From positions 1-17,357 of the forward strand of contig CAZUPR010000027.1 of assembly GCA_964622305.1 (NCBI GenBank): 17,357 nt of DNA, written 5' to 3'. The position numbers were made by a program, and so were the translations under genes. Numbering within the stretch: position 1 is the stretch's first letter; each line of letters begins with the position of its first letter. Origin of the DNA: SKKY01 sp964622305 (GTDB lineage: Bacteria; Bacillota; Peptococcia; Peptococcales; SKKY01). The notes under the pieces were generated by a model. That model did no database searches. It saw only the letters and a list, made by a program, of their open reading frames with translations, and was not told the origin of the DNA. Positions 5,899 to 14,610 of this stretch are shown here, piece after piece.

Positions 5899-7321
5899 TT
5901 CTGGCCAATGTTTTTTCCCTGCCAAGGATGGTCACAGTATTTGCTAAATCTGGCCCATGCAGCTGGCCGGAAATCCCAATCCTTACCGGCATAAAGAGTC
6001 CCTTACCTTTGACGCCCAAATCCTTGCCGGTTTCCTTAATAATTTCTTTTACAGCATTAGGGCTGATTTCCCCAAGGGCTGCCAGCTTATCCCGGAAGGC
6101 AGAAATTACTGCCAGGCTCCCTTCCTCAGCCAAAACTTCCCTGGCCTCATCAGAAAGTTCAAAATCATCAGTCATAAAGGCCTCAAGCTCTTTATTAATT
6201 TCTGAAAAGGTGCCGATATGTTCAAAAAGTGCCGCTGCCACATAAGAAAGCCACAAATCTGCCTCCTCCTGGCTCTTTCCTTCTATATAAGAAGTCAAAA
6301 ATGGGCGGATACCTTCAACAATCTTCTCCTGAGGCAATTTTCTGATATAAACCCCATTAAGCCATCTGAGTTTTTCAAAATCAAAGACTGCCGGATTCTT
6401 GGCCACCCTGTCCAGAGAAAACTTCTGGCTAAGCTCTTCCAGGCTAAAAATTTCTTCCTCACCCTCAGGTGCCCAGCCTAAAAGTGCCAAAAAGTTAACC
6501 AAAGCCTCTGGCAAATAGCCAGCATCCTGGTACTGAACCACACTGGTAGCCCCATCACGCTTGCTCATCTTCTTCCTGTCCTTGCCCAAAATCAAAGAAA
6601 CGTGGGCAAATTCAGGCCGGCTCCAGCCAAAAGCATCATATAAAACCAGCTGCCTGGGCGTATTGGACAAGTGCTCCTCACCCCTGATAACATGGCTGAT
6701 TTCCATAAAGTGATCATCCATAACAACAGCAAAATTATAGGTGGCAATCCCATCAGACTTGATAATAACAAAATCGCCAACACCATTGGATTCAAAAGAA
6801 ACTGTCCCTCTAACCAAATCCTCAATAGTCAGAATCTGATCCTCAGGCACCCGGAAACGCACCACCGGCTTTCTGCCTTCTGCTATAAAAGCATCCTTCT
6901 CAGCCTGGCTAAGATTGCGGCAGCGACCACTGTAAATGGGCATCCTGCCCTGGGCCATAGCCTCTTCTCTTTCCTTTTCAATTTCTTCCTGGCTGCAATA
7001 ACAGTGGTAAGCCATTCCCTTTTCAATCAGCTGATTGGCATGATCCACATAAAGATCCAAACGCTCAGTCTGCCTCCAGGGTCCCTTGTCGCCACCAGCC
7101 TCTATCCCCTCATCCCAGTCAATACCCAGCCAGCGCAAGGCATCTAAAATATCCTTTTCGGACTCACGGCTGGACCTCTCAAGATCGGTATCTTCAATTC
7201 TGACAATAAACTTTCCACCCCTGCCCCTGGCATAAAGGTAGTTAAAAAGCGCAGACCGGGCGCCGCCGATGTGTAAGGGCCCAGTTGGACTGGGTGCAAA
7301 TCTAACACGAATTTGAGACAT
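5876..7321 (-). CDS. gltX: Glutamyl-tRNA synthetase
   Basis: The 481-residue class I synthetase charges tRNA-Glu in the cytosol. The HIGH motif lies in PSPTGPLHIGGA (about 10-21) and the KMSKS-type loop in KDRKKMSKRDGA (about residue 250). C107, C109 and C134 (CYCS...YSGRC) match the zinc-binding region of the GluRS family. Whether it also charges tRNA-Gln (non-discriminating type) cannot be decided by eye. AGGAG lies eight bases before the ATG. It follows ispF by a 60-base A/T-rich gap, and its last codons contain the promoter of the next operon. Confidence 0.97.
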   Translation of the reverse strand: MSQIRVRFAPSPTGPLHIGGARSALFNYLYARGRGGKFIVRIEDTDLERSSRESEKDILDALRWLGIDWDEGIEAGGDKGPWRQTERLDLYVDHANQLIEKGMAYHCYCSQEEIEKEREEAMAQGRMPIYSGRCRNLSQAEKDAFIAEGRKPVVRFRVPEDQILTIEDLVRGTVSFESNGVGDFVIIKSDGIATYNFAVVMDDHFMEISHVIRGEEHLSNTPRQLVLYDAFGWSRPEFAHVSLILGKDRKKMSKRDGATSVVQYQDAGYLPEALVNFLALLGWAPEGEEEIFSLEELSQKFSLDRVAKNPAVFDFEKLRWLNGVYIRKLPQEKIVEGIRPFLTSYIEGKSQEEADLWLSYVAAALFEHIGTFSEINKELEAFMTDDFELSDEAREVLAEEGSLAVISAFRDKLAALGEISPNAVKEIIKETGKDLGVKGKGLFMPVRIGISGQLHGPDLANTVTILGREKTLARIDKIVEA

Positions 7322-7381
7322 ATTTTTTCTCTCCTAGTCATATATTCTATTTTTAAATATTTTTATTTTTTATTTTTATTT
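7322..7381. other. A/T-rich low-complexity spacer between ispF and gltX
   Basis: On the minus strand the spacer is a run of imperfect AAAAAT units followed by AATATATGAC and the gltX Shine-Dalgarno AGGAG. It could act as an UP-like element or a weak promoter region, but no -35/-10 pair is convincing. No terminator hairpin is visible. Confidence 0.5.
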
Positions 7382-7858
7382 TTATTTAAAGATGTTGGCG
7401 ATGGCAAAGGCGGCAATACCTTCTTCCCTGCCGGTAAAACCAAGTTTTTCAGTAGTGGTTGCCTTAATGTTGATGTCATCTATCTCAATTCCCATTATTT
7501 GGGCCAGTTTTTCTCGCATTTGATCTATGTAGGGAGCTAATTTTGGCCTCTCACAGGCAATAGTGGCGTCAATGTTGGTAACCTCATATCCCTTGGCCCT
7601 GATGATTTCCATAACATGAAGCAAAAGATTCAGGCTGCAAGCTCCGGCATATTGAGGATCCGTATCTGGAAAATGTTTGCCAATATCTCCCAGGGCTGCT
7701 GCCCCCAGGAGTGCATCCATAATTACGTGGGTGAGGACGTCAGCATCGGAATGACCGGCCAGGCCTTTTTCAAAGGGAATTTCCAGGCCGCCCAAAATCA
7801 GCTTGCGGTCAGGGCTAAAGGCGTGAACATCAAAGCCCAGGCCACTTCTTGTTTTCAT
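7382..7858 (-). CDS. ispF: 2-C-methyl-D-erythritol 2,4-cyclodiphosphate synthase
   Basis: IspF closes the cyclic diphosphate in the MEP isoprenoid pathway. Seen are GFDVHAF with metal ligands D10 and H12, HSDADVLTH, DIGKHFPDTD and the C-terminal TTTEKLGFTGR. I chose the ATG at 7858-7856, giving 158 residues, the same as the Bacillus protein, with GGAG about ten bases upstream. An upstream in-frame TTG at 7864 lies too close to that site. The gene overlaps ispD by 29 bases, so the two MEP-pathway enzymes are likely translationally coupled. Confidence 0.95.
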   Translation of the reverse strand: MKTRSGLGFDVHAFSPDRKLILGGLEIPFEKGLAGHSDADVLTHVIMDALLGAAALGDIGKHFPDTDPQYAGACSLNLLLHVMEIIRAKGYEVTNIDATIACERPKLAPYIDQMREKLAQIMGIEIDDINIKATTTEKLGFTGREEGIAAFAIANIFK

Positions 7859-8594
7859 CTTCAATCAACTCCAAAATCCGCTCGCCCAGGTCAAGGTCCT
7901 CGGGAGTGGTCATTTTTAAATTTAAGTAACTGCCCATAAAAATTTTAAGGGGAAAGCCCAGGGCCTCTACCAAAGAGGCATCATCGGTAAAAAGTTCAAA
8001 GTTTTCCTTGCCTGACTCCAAAGCCTGAGCCAGAATCTCCCGCCTGAAAGCCTGAGGAGTCTGAATTTCCCAGATTTTTTCCCTGGCCACAGTCTTTATA
8101 ATTAGACCGTCAGGGGCAACTTCCTTTAAGGTGTTCTTTTCAGGAACTCCCATAATGAGGCCGGCTAAATTTAAGCCTGAGCCTGAAAAAAGACTGGCCA
8201 AAAAATCTGCCGCCAGTTTTTTGCTTAAAAAAGGACGGGCTCCGTCATGGACAATGACATAGTCCGCCTCTGAAGATACTTGCTTAAAGGCCTGATAAAC
8301 TGACTCCTGTCTGGTTTTGCCCCCGGCTACAATTTTTTTAACCTTGTAAAAATCATAAGGGTCCAAAACCTTTTTTTGACAATAATCAATCTCTCCTTCT
8401 CTGCTGGCTATGATAATCTCAAAAATTTCCGGAAAACCATGAAAAATCTCCAGAGTATGAGCCAAAAGAGGCTTCTCCTTGAGCAGTAAATACTGTTTAT
8501 TAATCTCTCTTTGCATACGGCTGCCAGTTCCGGCCGCCGGCAAAATAAGGGAAACCCTGGGCCCCCTTGAGCTGGCTAAATCAAAATTTTCCAT
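7830..8594 (-). CDS. ispD: 2-C-methyl-D-erythritol 4-phosphate cytidylyltransferase
   Basis: IspD makes CDP-methylerythritol from MEP and CTP. The nucleotide-binding signature LPAAGTGSRM (about 18-27) with downstream K33 (NKQY), VIVHDGARPF, and the C-terminal TTPEDLDLGERIL identify it. Length is 254 residues, slightly longer than usual because about 12 non-conserved residues precede VSLILPAAG. The ATG at 8594 has GTGAGG five bases upstream. A hairpin with a T-run separates it from yacL, so part of the yacL transcript may stop before ispD. Confidence 0.96.
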   Translation of the reverse strand: MENFDLASSRGPRVSLILPAAGTGSRMQREINKQYLLLKEKPLLAHTLEIFHGFPEIFEIIIASREGEIDYCQKKVLDPYDFYKVKKIVAGGKTRQESVYQAFKQVSSEADYVIVHDGARPFLSKKLAADFLASLFSGSGLNLAGLIMGVPEKNTLKEVAPDGLIIKTVAREKIWEIQTPQAFRREILAQALESGKENFELFTDDASLVEALGFPLKIFMGSYLNLKMTTPEDLDLGERILELIEDENKKWPGL

Positions 8595-8614
8595 AAAAAC
8601 CTCACAAGAGTAAA

Positions 8615-8647
8615 AACCGCCCGGAAGAGTTATAAGTCCCGGCGGTT
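8615..8647 (-). terminator. Hairpin with T-run between yacL and ispD
   Basis: On the minus strand AACCGCC (8647-8641) pairs with GGCGGTT (8621-8615), with further GG/CC pairing across a bulge, followed by TTTTT. The 5' arm overlaps the yacL stop codon. It looks like an intrinsic terminator or attenuator. I see no clear promoter between it and ispD, so readthrough or an internal yacL promoter would be required. Confidence 0.6.
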
Positions 8648-9722
8648 AGTCTATCTTCGCAAAAATCATTCTTCCGGCTGATGTCTGCAGAGCACTGGTT
8701 ACTTCAACCTCCACAGTTTGCCCCAAATAATTGCGGCCCTCTTCAACAACAATCATGGTCCCATCATCCAGATAGCCTATCCCTTGCCTGCCAGTTTTTC
8801 CTTCCTTAACAATTTCCACCGTCATGCTATCGCCAGGAATAACCACCGGTTTAAGGGCATTGGCCAAATCATTAATATTTAAAACCTGCAGGCCCTGAAG
8901 CTGGGCCACCTTGTTCAAATTATAATCATTAGTAACAATATATCCATTTAAGGTCTGAGCCAGCTTAACCAGCTTGCTATCAACCTCCTGGATTTCAGGG
9001 AAATCGCCATCATGAATACGAACCTCAACATCCTTGCCCTCAGACATCATATTGAGGATATCCAGGCCACGGCGGCCCTTGTTCCTCTTTAACAAATCTG
9101 AAGAATCGGCAATATGCTGGAGCTCTTCCAAAACAAAATTAGGAACAAGCAGAGGACCATCAATAAAACCCGTCTTTACGATATCGGCAATTCTGCCATC
9201 GATAATAACGCTGGTATCAAGAAGCTTGGGAATTTGTTTGTGATCCTTAAAAGACCCTATATTGATTTTTTCCTTAGCCTCACTCTTAAACCAGGCCCTG
9301 CCTGAAAAAAGGTCTTCCTTCCTGTTGGCGCCAACAATCATCCCTATGTAGCCTAAAAAGACCAGAAGAAGGACTGTAAAAAGATAGCCCACAAAAGGAA
9401 CTCTTGAAAGGTAGATACCAATAAAGCTGGCCACCACAAGACCAATAATAAGGCCCAGGGTGCCACCAATCAAATCAAGAATAGGCTTGCGCTGCAAGAA
9501 GCCAATAAAATTTTTTACCATTGAGGAGACGCCATCAATAATAAAGGGCATAAGTTTTATACCAAGACCCGCCATGGCAACGGTGGGTATAATAGCCATC
9601 CACCAGTGAATATTAGGGATGTTAGTACGGGGCATAAGATCGGTAACTAAATAATCGCCCAAAATTAAGCCAATCAAACCAAACACAAAAACAATAACTA
9701 TACCAGCAATTCTTTTACCCAC
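8646..9722 (-). CDS. yacL: Membrane-anchored PIN-TRAM domain protein (YacL family)
   Basis: A 358-residue protein. The N-terminal third has about four hydrophobic segments (roughly residues 5-25, 40-60, 85-105 and 110-130), so it is a membrane protein. A PIN nuclease-like domain follows (PKLLDTSVIIDGRIADI, VLEELQHIADSS, GYIVTNDYNLNKVA) with the expected acidic residues. The C-terminus is a TRAM RNA-binding domain (GDSMTVEIVKEGKTGRQGIGYLDDGTMIVVE). RNA cleavage at the membrane is a family-based guess; the physiological role is poorly defined. The start is GTG at 9722 with AAGGTGG seven bases upstream. In Bacillus the order is radA-disA-yacL; here disA is missing and only 28 bases separate radA from yacL. 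Confidence 0.9.
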   Translation of the reverse strand: MGKRIAGIVIVFVFGLIGLILGDYLVTDLMPRTNIPNIHWWMAIIPTVAMAGLGIKLMPFIIDGVSSMVKNFIGFLQRKPILDLIGGTLGLIIGLVVASFIGIYLSRVPFVGYLFTVLLLVFLGYIGMIVGANRKEDLFSGRAWFKSEAKEKINIGSFKDHKQIPKLLDTSVIIDGRIADIVKTGFIDGPLLVPNFVLEELQHIADSSDLLKRNKGRRGLDILNMMSEGKDVEVRIHDGDFPEIQEVDSKLVKLAQTLNGYIVTNDYNLNKVAQLQGLQVLNINDLANALKPVVIPGDSMTVEIVKEGKTGRQGIGYLDDGTMIVVEEGRNYLGQTVEVEVTSALQTSAGRMIFAKID

Positions 9723-9750
9723 ACTTTCACCACCTTTTTAATGCATAGAG

Positions 9751-11100
9751 TTAATTATAGAGGAAGGCCATAGCTTCTTCAATGTTTTTTACCTTAAAAG
9801 TCTTCATTTCAGGACTGGCAAAAGTCCCTTTATTATTAGCAGGAATCAGGGCCTTGGAAAAACCAAGTTTACTGGCTTCCTTGAGCCTTTTTTCCAGATT
9901 GGTCACACTGCGAACCTCACCCGAAAGTCCGGTTTCGCCCAAAACAACCATATCATAATCAAGGCTGCGATTGCGATAACTGGAGATGATGGCCATGGCT
10001 ATGGCCAAGTCAACGGCTGGCTCACTAACCTTCATACCGCCTGCAATGTTTACATAAATATCATTACCAGAAAGATGAACACCCAGCTTCTTTTCCAGGA
10101 CGGCAATAATCATATTGATCCGATTGTAGTCATAACCAGTGCTGACCCGCCTGCCCTGATTGTACTGGGCCTCGCCCACCAGAGCCTGAACCTCTAAAAG
10201 AATAGCCCGGCTTCCTTCAAATATCGCTGTGATTACAGAGCCAGGCGCCTTGTCTGCCCTCTCCTGCAAAAGAAATTCCGATGGATTGGTAACTTCACGC
10301 AGGCCATCACTGAGCATTTCAAAAATGCCGATTTCTGATGATGAGCCAAAACGGTTTTTGTAGCTCCGAAGGCTGCGGTAATGATAATATCTCTCACCCT
10401 CAAAATAGAGGACAACATCTACCATGTGTTCTAAAAGTTTGGGGCCGGCAATGCCACCGTCTTTGGTGATATGACCTACAATGATAACAATAGTTCCACT
10501 GTCCTTGGCCAGTTTTAAAAGTTTGCCGCTAATTTCCCTGGCCTGGCTGATGGTGCCTGGAGCTGAATCGATTTGATTGGTGTAAAGAGTTTGGATGGAG
10601 TCGACGATGAGAAAATCAGGGGCTTCATCCTGCATAATTCGCTGGATATTTTCAAAATTATTCTCTGCTGCAACTAAGATATTTTCTGAGCTGACACCCA
10701 GGCGATTGGCCCTGTGTTTAATCTGTTCCTTGGATTCCTCGCCGCTGGCGTAAAGGACCTTCCAGTCACGGCCCAGCTTTTTTGCGATTTGCAGAACCAG
10801 GGTAGACTTGCCGATACCAGGCTCCCCGGAAAGGAGAATGAGCTCGCCGGCAATAAAGCCGCCGCCCAAAACCCGGTCAAACTCAGGAAAGCCGCTTGAA
10901 ATTCTTTCCTGGCGGCTGATGTTGATCTGGCTTATTTGTTCAGGGGCGGCGCCCTCCCGTGGGAGGGGGGCCGTGACCCTGATTTTTTCTTCTTCTACAA
11001 AGGTATTCCATTCATCACAATCCGGGCATTTACCCAGCCATTTAGGACTCTCATACCCACAATTACTGCAATAGAAAACAATTTTTGTCTTTTTACTCAC
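9751..11100 (-). CDS. radA: DNA repair protein RadA (Sms)
   Basis: RadA is a RecA-like, DnaB-type helicase/branch-migration factor. In order: a four-cysteine zinc finger (C11, C14, C25, C28 in SNCGYESPKWLGKCPDC), Walker A GEPGIGKST (about 92-100), the RadA motif KNRFG (about 248-252), and a C-terminal Lon-protease-like domain. I chose GTG at 11100-11098: it gives the usual short leader before the zinc finger and starts four bases after the clpC stop, with AAGGA ten bases upstream. A TTG at 11121 would add seven residues. Residues about 44-53 (APLPREGAAP) are encoded by a GC-rich palindrome. As in relatives, it is last in the ctsR operon. Confidence 0.95.
   Translation of the reverse strand: MSKKTKIVFYCSNCGYESPKWLGKCPDCDEWNTFVEEEKIRVTAPLPREGAAPEQISQINISRQERISSGFPEFDRVLGGGFIAGELILLSGEPGIGKSTLVLQIAKKLGRDWKVLYASGEESKEQIKHRANRLGVSSENILVAAENNFENIQRIMQDEAPDFLIVDSIQTLYTNQIDSAPGTISQAREISGKLLKLAKDSGTIVIIVGHITKDGGIAGPKLLEHMVDVVLYFEGERYYHYRSLRSYKNRFGSSSEIGIFEMLSDGLREVTNPSEFLLQERADKAPGSVITAIFEGSRAILLEVQALVGEAQYNQGRRVSTGYDYNRINMIIAVLEKKLGVHLSGNDIYVNIAGGMKVSEPAVDLAIAMAIISSYRNRSLDYDMVVLGETGLSGEVRSVTNLEKRLKEASKLGFSKALIPANNKGTFASPEMKTFKVKNIEEAMAFLYN
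10952..10967. repeat. GC-rich inverted repeat inside radA
   Basis: CCCTCCC at 10952-10958 and GGGAGGG at 10961-10967 form a 7-bp inverted repeat with a two-base centre, in a surrounding stretch far richer in G/C than neighbouring sequence. It encodes the linker between the zinc finger and the ATPase core. It may be the remnant of a palindromic element accepted in frame. Confidence 0.6.
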
Positions 11101-11104
11101 TCTT

Positions 11105-13564
11105 TTATTTTCCTTTTTCAAATTTTAGTTTTTCATCTGCAAATTCTACATGAATCTTGTCGCCATTCTTAAACTGGCCCTTTAAAAGCTCGTCCGCCAG
11201 AGGATCTTCGATCAATCTCTGGATAGCCCGGCGTAGAGGTCTGGCGCCATATTCGCTGTCATAACCTTCTTTAACCAGGAAGGTCTGAGCCTCGGGGCTG
11301 ACTTCAAGAGTCATTTGATTTTCTGCCAGCCTTGTCTCTATCTCCTTAAGCATAAGAACAAGAATTTCTTTGATGTGCTCCTCAGTCAGGGAGTGGAAAA
11401 CAATGGACTCATCAAGACGGTTTAAGAACTCGGGTTTAAAAGCCTTTTTCATAGCTTCCATAACCCTGGCCTTCATGGCCTCAAAGTTATCCTTGTCGGT
11501 TTTTTCCCGGCCAAAGCCCAGAGCCGCAGTTTTTTTCATCTCACTTGCCCCAAGGTTTGAAGTCATAATGAGAACTGTATTTCTAAAGTCCACTGTTCTT
11601 CCCTTGCTGTCAGTCAAACGTCCATCTTCCATAACCTGCAGGAGGATGTTGAAGACTTCAGGGTGGGCCTTTTCTATCTCGTCAAAGAGGATAACTGAGT
11701 AAGGTTTACGGCGGATCATTTCTGTCAGCTGGCCGCCTTCGTCATGGCCCACATAGCCTGGAGGTGAGCCAATCAGTCTGGAGACTGCGTGTTTTTCCAT
11801 GTACTCACTCATGTCTATGCGGACCAGATCTTCTTCAGAGCCAAAGAGGGCCTGGGCTAAGGCGCGGGCAAGTTCTGTCTTGCCCACGCCTGTTGGCCCC
11901 AAAAATACAAAGGAGCCAATGGGGCGTTTGGGACTTTTGAGCCCCGCCCGGGCCCGGCGGACTGCCTTGGAAATAGCTGTAATGGCCTCATCCTGGCCAA
12001 TGACCCTCTCGTGGAGAACCTCTTCCAGCTTAAGCAGGCGCTGGCTCTCCTCCTGGGCAATCTTCTGAACAGGAATCCCCGTCCAGCTGGAAACAATGGA
12101 AGCTATTTCTTCCTCAGTAACCTCCTGAACTGAGCTCCGGCTCTTTTCCTTCCACTCCTTGTGGAGTCCCTCTAATTCTTCCTTAAGCTTGCGCTCAGCA
12201 TCACGCAATCTGGCAGCCTTTTCAAAATCCTGCTGAACCACAGCCGCCTCTTTTTCCTTGCTGGCTTCTTCTATTTTTTCTTCCAGTTCTTTAAGGTTTT
12301 CAGGGGCTGTTCCAATCCGCAAATGGACCTTGGAGGAAGCCTCATCAATCAAGTCAATGGCCTTGTCAGGCAAAAAGCGGTCAGAGATATAGCGGTCGGC
12401 CAATTTTACCGCCGCCTCAATGGCCTCATCCAAAATTCTCACTCCGTGATGGGCTTCATAACGGTCACGCAAGCCAAAAAGAATTTTCTGGGCTTCTTCT
12501 ATAGTAGGTTCATCAACCTGAATAGGCTGAAAACGTCTTTCCAGGGCTGGGTCTTTCTCTACATATTTCCTGTATTCATCTAAAGTCGTGGCGCCGATAG
12601 TTTGCAACTCTCCTCTGGCCAGGGCTGGTTTTAAAATATTGGCAGCATCAATCGCTCCCTCAGCCGCACCCGCACCAATCAGAGTGTGCATTTCATCGAT
12701 AAAAAGAATAACATTGCCGGCCTTTTGAATCTCGGCCATAAGTTTTTTAAGTCTTTCTTCAAATTCACCCCGGTACTTGGAACCAGCCACCAGGGAACCC
12801 ATATCCAGGGAAACCACCCTTTTATCCTTCAAAATTTCTGGCACGTGGCCATCAACAATTCTCTGGGCCAGTCCTTCTGCGATGGCAGTTTTGCCCACAC
12901 CAGGCTCGCCAATGAGAAGGGGATTATTTTTTGTCCGGCGGCTAAGAACCTGAATAACTCTTTCGATTTCATTCTGACGGCCGATAACCGGGTCCAGTTT
13001 TTTATCCCGGGCCAGCTGGGTCAAGTCATTAGAGTGTTCGTCCAGGGTGGACGATCTGCCCTGTTCATCACGACCACTTCCAGCATAGTCGGCAGGGCGG
13101 GACTTTTTGCCAGAATCGCTGGCCATATTGCCACCCAGAAGGGCCCAAACCTGCTTGCGGACCTTCTCGGGATTAACTCCCAGATTAAGGAGCATTTGCG
13201 CAGCAACCCCCTCGCCCTCACGAATGAGACCAAGAAGAATATGCTCGGTTCCCACATAATTAACTCCCCATTTGCTGGCCTCGTCCTGGGCCAGGCTGAG
13301 AACTTTTTTAGCCCTGGGAGTAAAGGGAATCTCCTTATCGGGCTCACTATTCACTTTTTTAATGGACTGCTCAATCATTTCTCTGGCCTTAGCCAAATCT
13401 ATTTCCAGGGAAATCAGGGCCTTGGCACCTATCCCCTCGCCTTCACGCAAAAGGCCAAGGAGGATGTGCTCGGTTCCAGTAGCTGGATGCCCCAGGGCAG
13501 CGGCTTCCTCCTGAGCATAGGCTATAACTTTTTGTGCTCTTTCTGTAAAAAACATTCCAAACAT
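11105..13564 (-). CDS. clpC: ATP-dependent Clp protease ATPase subunit ClpC
   Basis: An 819-residue HSP100 unfoldase. Two N-terminal Clp repeats (1-145) each contain GTEHILLGL(L/I)REGEG. The first AAA+ domain has Walker A GEPGVGKT (about 219-226) and VILFIDEMHTLIGAG. The middle domain carries a UVR-like coiled coil (DFEKAARLRDAE, about 440), the feature separating ClpC from ClpA and ClpB. The second AAA+ domain has GPTGVGKT, followed by the ClpP-docking loop LGFG and a sensor-2 GARPLRRAIQ. ClpC feeds unfolded or arginine-phosphorylated proteins to ClpP. GAGGAGG lies six bases before the ATG. It is in an operon with its adaptors mcsA and mcsB. Confidence 0.97.
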   Translation of the reverse strand: MFGMFFTERAQKVIAYAQEEAAALGHPATGTEHILLGLLREGEGIGAKALISLEIDLAKAREMIEQSIKKVNSEPDKEIPFTPRAKKVLSLAQDEASKWGVNYVGTEHILLGLIREGEGVAAQMLLNLGVNPEKVRKQVWALLGGNMASDSGKKSRPADYAGSGRDEQGRSSTLDEHSNDLTQLARDKKLDPVIGRQNEIERVIQVLSRRTKNNPLLIGEPGVGKTAIAEGLAQRIVDGHVPEILKDKRVVSLDMGSLVAGSKYRGEFEERLKKLMAEIQKAGNVILFIDEMHTLIGAGAAEGAIDAANILKPALARGELQTIGATTLDEYRKYVEKDPALERRFQPIQVDEPTIEEAQKILFGLRDRYEAHHGVRILDEAIEAAVKLADRYISDRFLPDKAIDLIDEASSKVHLRIGTAPENLKELEEKIEEASKEKEAAVVQQDFEKAARLRDAERKLKEELEGLHKEWKEKSRSSVQEVTEEEIASIVSSWTGIPVQKIAQEESQRLLKLEEVLHERVIGQDEAITAISKAVRRARAGLKSPKRPIGSFVFLGPTGVGKTELARALAQALFGSEEDLVRIDMSEYMEKHAVSRLIGSPPGYVGHDEGGQLTEMIRRKPYSVILFDEIEKAHPEVFNILLQVMEDGRLTDSKGRTVDFRNTVLIMTSNLGASEMKKTAALGFGREKTDKDNFEAMKARVMEAMKKAFKPEFLNRLDESIVFHSLTEEHIKEILVLMLKEIETRLAENQMTLEVSPEAQTFLVKEGYDSEYGARPLRRAIQRLIEDPLADELLKGQFKNGDKIHVEFADEKLKFEKGK

Positions 13565-13582
13565 AAGCTTCCTCCTCTATTT

Positions 13583-14608
13583 TTATATTTCGACATCTCT
13601 TAGGCTTCCCCTAAGCTTTTCTCCCCGGGAGAGGCCAGAAATTTTCAGGCGGGCCGGACTGGAGTGTAAAATAAGTTTGTTGGCCAAAGAGAGGTCAATA
13701 TCGATAATTCCTGCGCAAATTCCAAAACGCAGGATAGAAATATTTAAAATTGCTTCCTTTTTGGAGATGATTCTGGCATTGGTCAGAGTTCCCAGGGCCC
13801 GATAGACCCGGTCTTCCAAAAAGAGTCTCTTTTCTGCAAGAATCTCCTGGCGGGCCTGTCTTTCCTGACGGGCTATACTTTGGGCCGCGTGGTTGATGCG
13901 AAAGACTATATCTTCTTCGCTGATTCCTGTAGTCAGCTGATTGGAAACTTGAAAGAAGCCACCCCAGCTTTCTGTTCCCTCGCCATACATACCGCGGAGG
14001 GCATAGCCGGCCTTTTGTAACTCCTGAGCCAAAGCTGGCAGGCGGTTAAGTTCTGTCAGGGCGGGCAGATGGACCATGACCGAGGCCCGCAAACCTGTTC
14101 CGATATTGGTGGGGCAGGAAGTGATAAAGCCCAGTTCCTTGTCAAAGGCGTACTCATCCAGGGAGGCGAAAAAATCATCCTTTTGGATGGCAAGGCTTAA
14201 GGCCTGCTCCAGATCAAGACCACTGGCATAGGTTTGGATGCGCAGGTGATCCTCTTCATTGACCATGATGCTGATATCATTGGCCTTGTTTAAAATCAAG
14301 GCCGCTGCTTCTTTCTTAAGAACCAGCTCCTTGCTGATCAGCTGCTTCTCGAAGAGGGCAGACCTGAGTTCATCATTAAGGAGAGTCAGGTCAAAGAAAT
14401 AGAGATCCTGCTGGTCAAGGAGCGAATCCCTGACTTCCAGCAAAAGTTTTTGAGCATCCTCTTGACCCATTTTATTGGGGAAGGGATACTTTTTATAGTT
14501 GCGGGCCAGGCGGATCCTGGTGCTTAAGATGACGTCGGAGTAAGGATTGTCAGCCCTGGTCCAGAAAACATCATCATTTTGGATAAGTTCTAAGAGAAAA
14601 TTTTCCAC
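13583..14608 (-). CDS. mcsB: Protein-arginine kinase McsB
   Basis: The 341-residue protein belongs to the phosphagen-kinase fold and phosphorylates arginines on misfolded proteins and on CtsR, marking them for ClpCP. Seen are the nucleotide-binding LSTRIRLARN (28-37), VNEEDHLRIQ (116-125) carrying the catalytic glutamate, GFITSCPTNIGTGLRASV (about 160-177, with C165), and YGEGTESWGGFFQVSNQ. It lacks the N-terminal substrate domain of creatine kinases, as expected for bacterial McsB. The start is GTG (14608-14606) with GAGGAGG seven bases upstream, inside the end of mcsA. Only two bases separate mcsA and mcsB. Confidence 0.96.
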   Translation of the reverse strand: MENFLLELIQNDDVFWTRADNPYSDVILSTRIRLARNYKKYPFPNKMGQEDAQKLLLEVRDSLLDQQDLYFFDLTLLNDELRSALFEKQLISKELVLKKEAAALILNKANDISIMVNEEDHLRIQTYASGLDLEQALSLAIQKDDFFASLDEYAFDKELGFITSCPTNIGTGLRASVMVHLPALTELNRLPALAQELQKAGYALRGMYGEGTESWGGFFQVSNQLTTGISEEDIVFRINHAAQSIARQERQARQEILAEKRLFLEDRVYRALGTLTNARIISKKEAILNISILRFGICAGIIDIDLSLANKLILHSSPARLKISGLSRGEKLRGSLRDVEI

Positions 14609-14610
14609 AG

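Noticed and set aside
11101..11121. radA start at the TTG overlapping clpC
   Set aside because: The GTG at 11100 gives the family's normal N-terminal length and is spaced from AAGGA; the TTG adds seven lysine-rich residues without support.
12686..13603. Long plus-strand open frame opposite clpC
   Set aside because: It lies wholly antisense to a well-conserved ClpC, has no recognisable domain, and no ribosome-binding site or promoter was seen.
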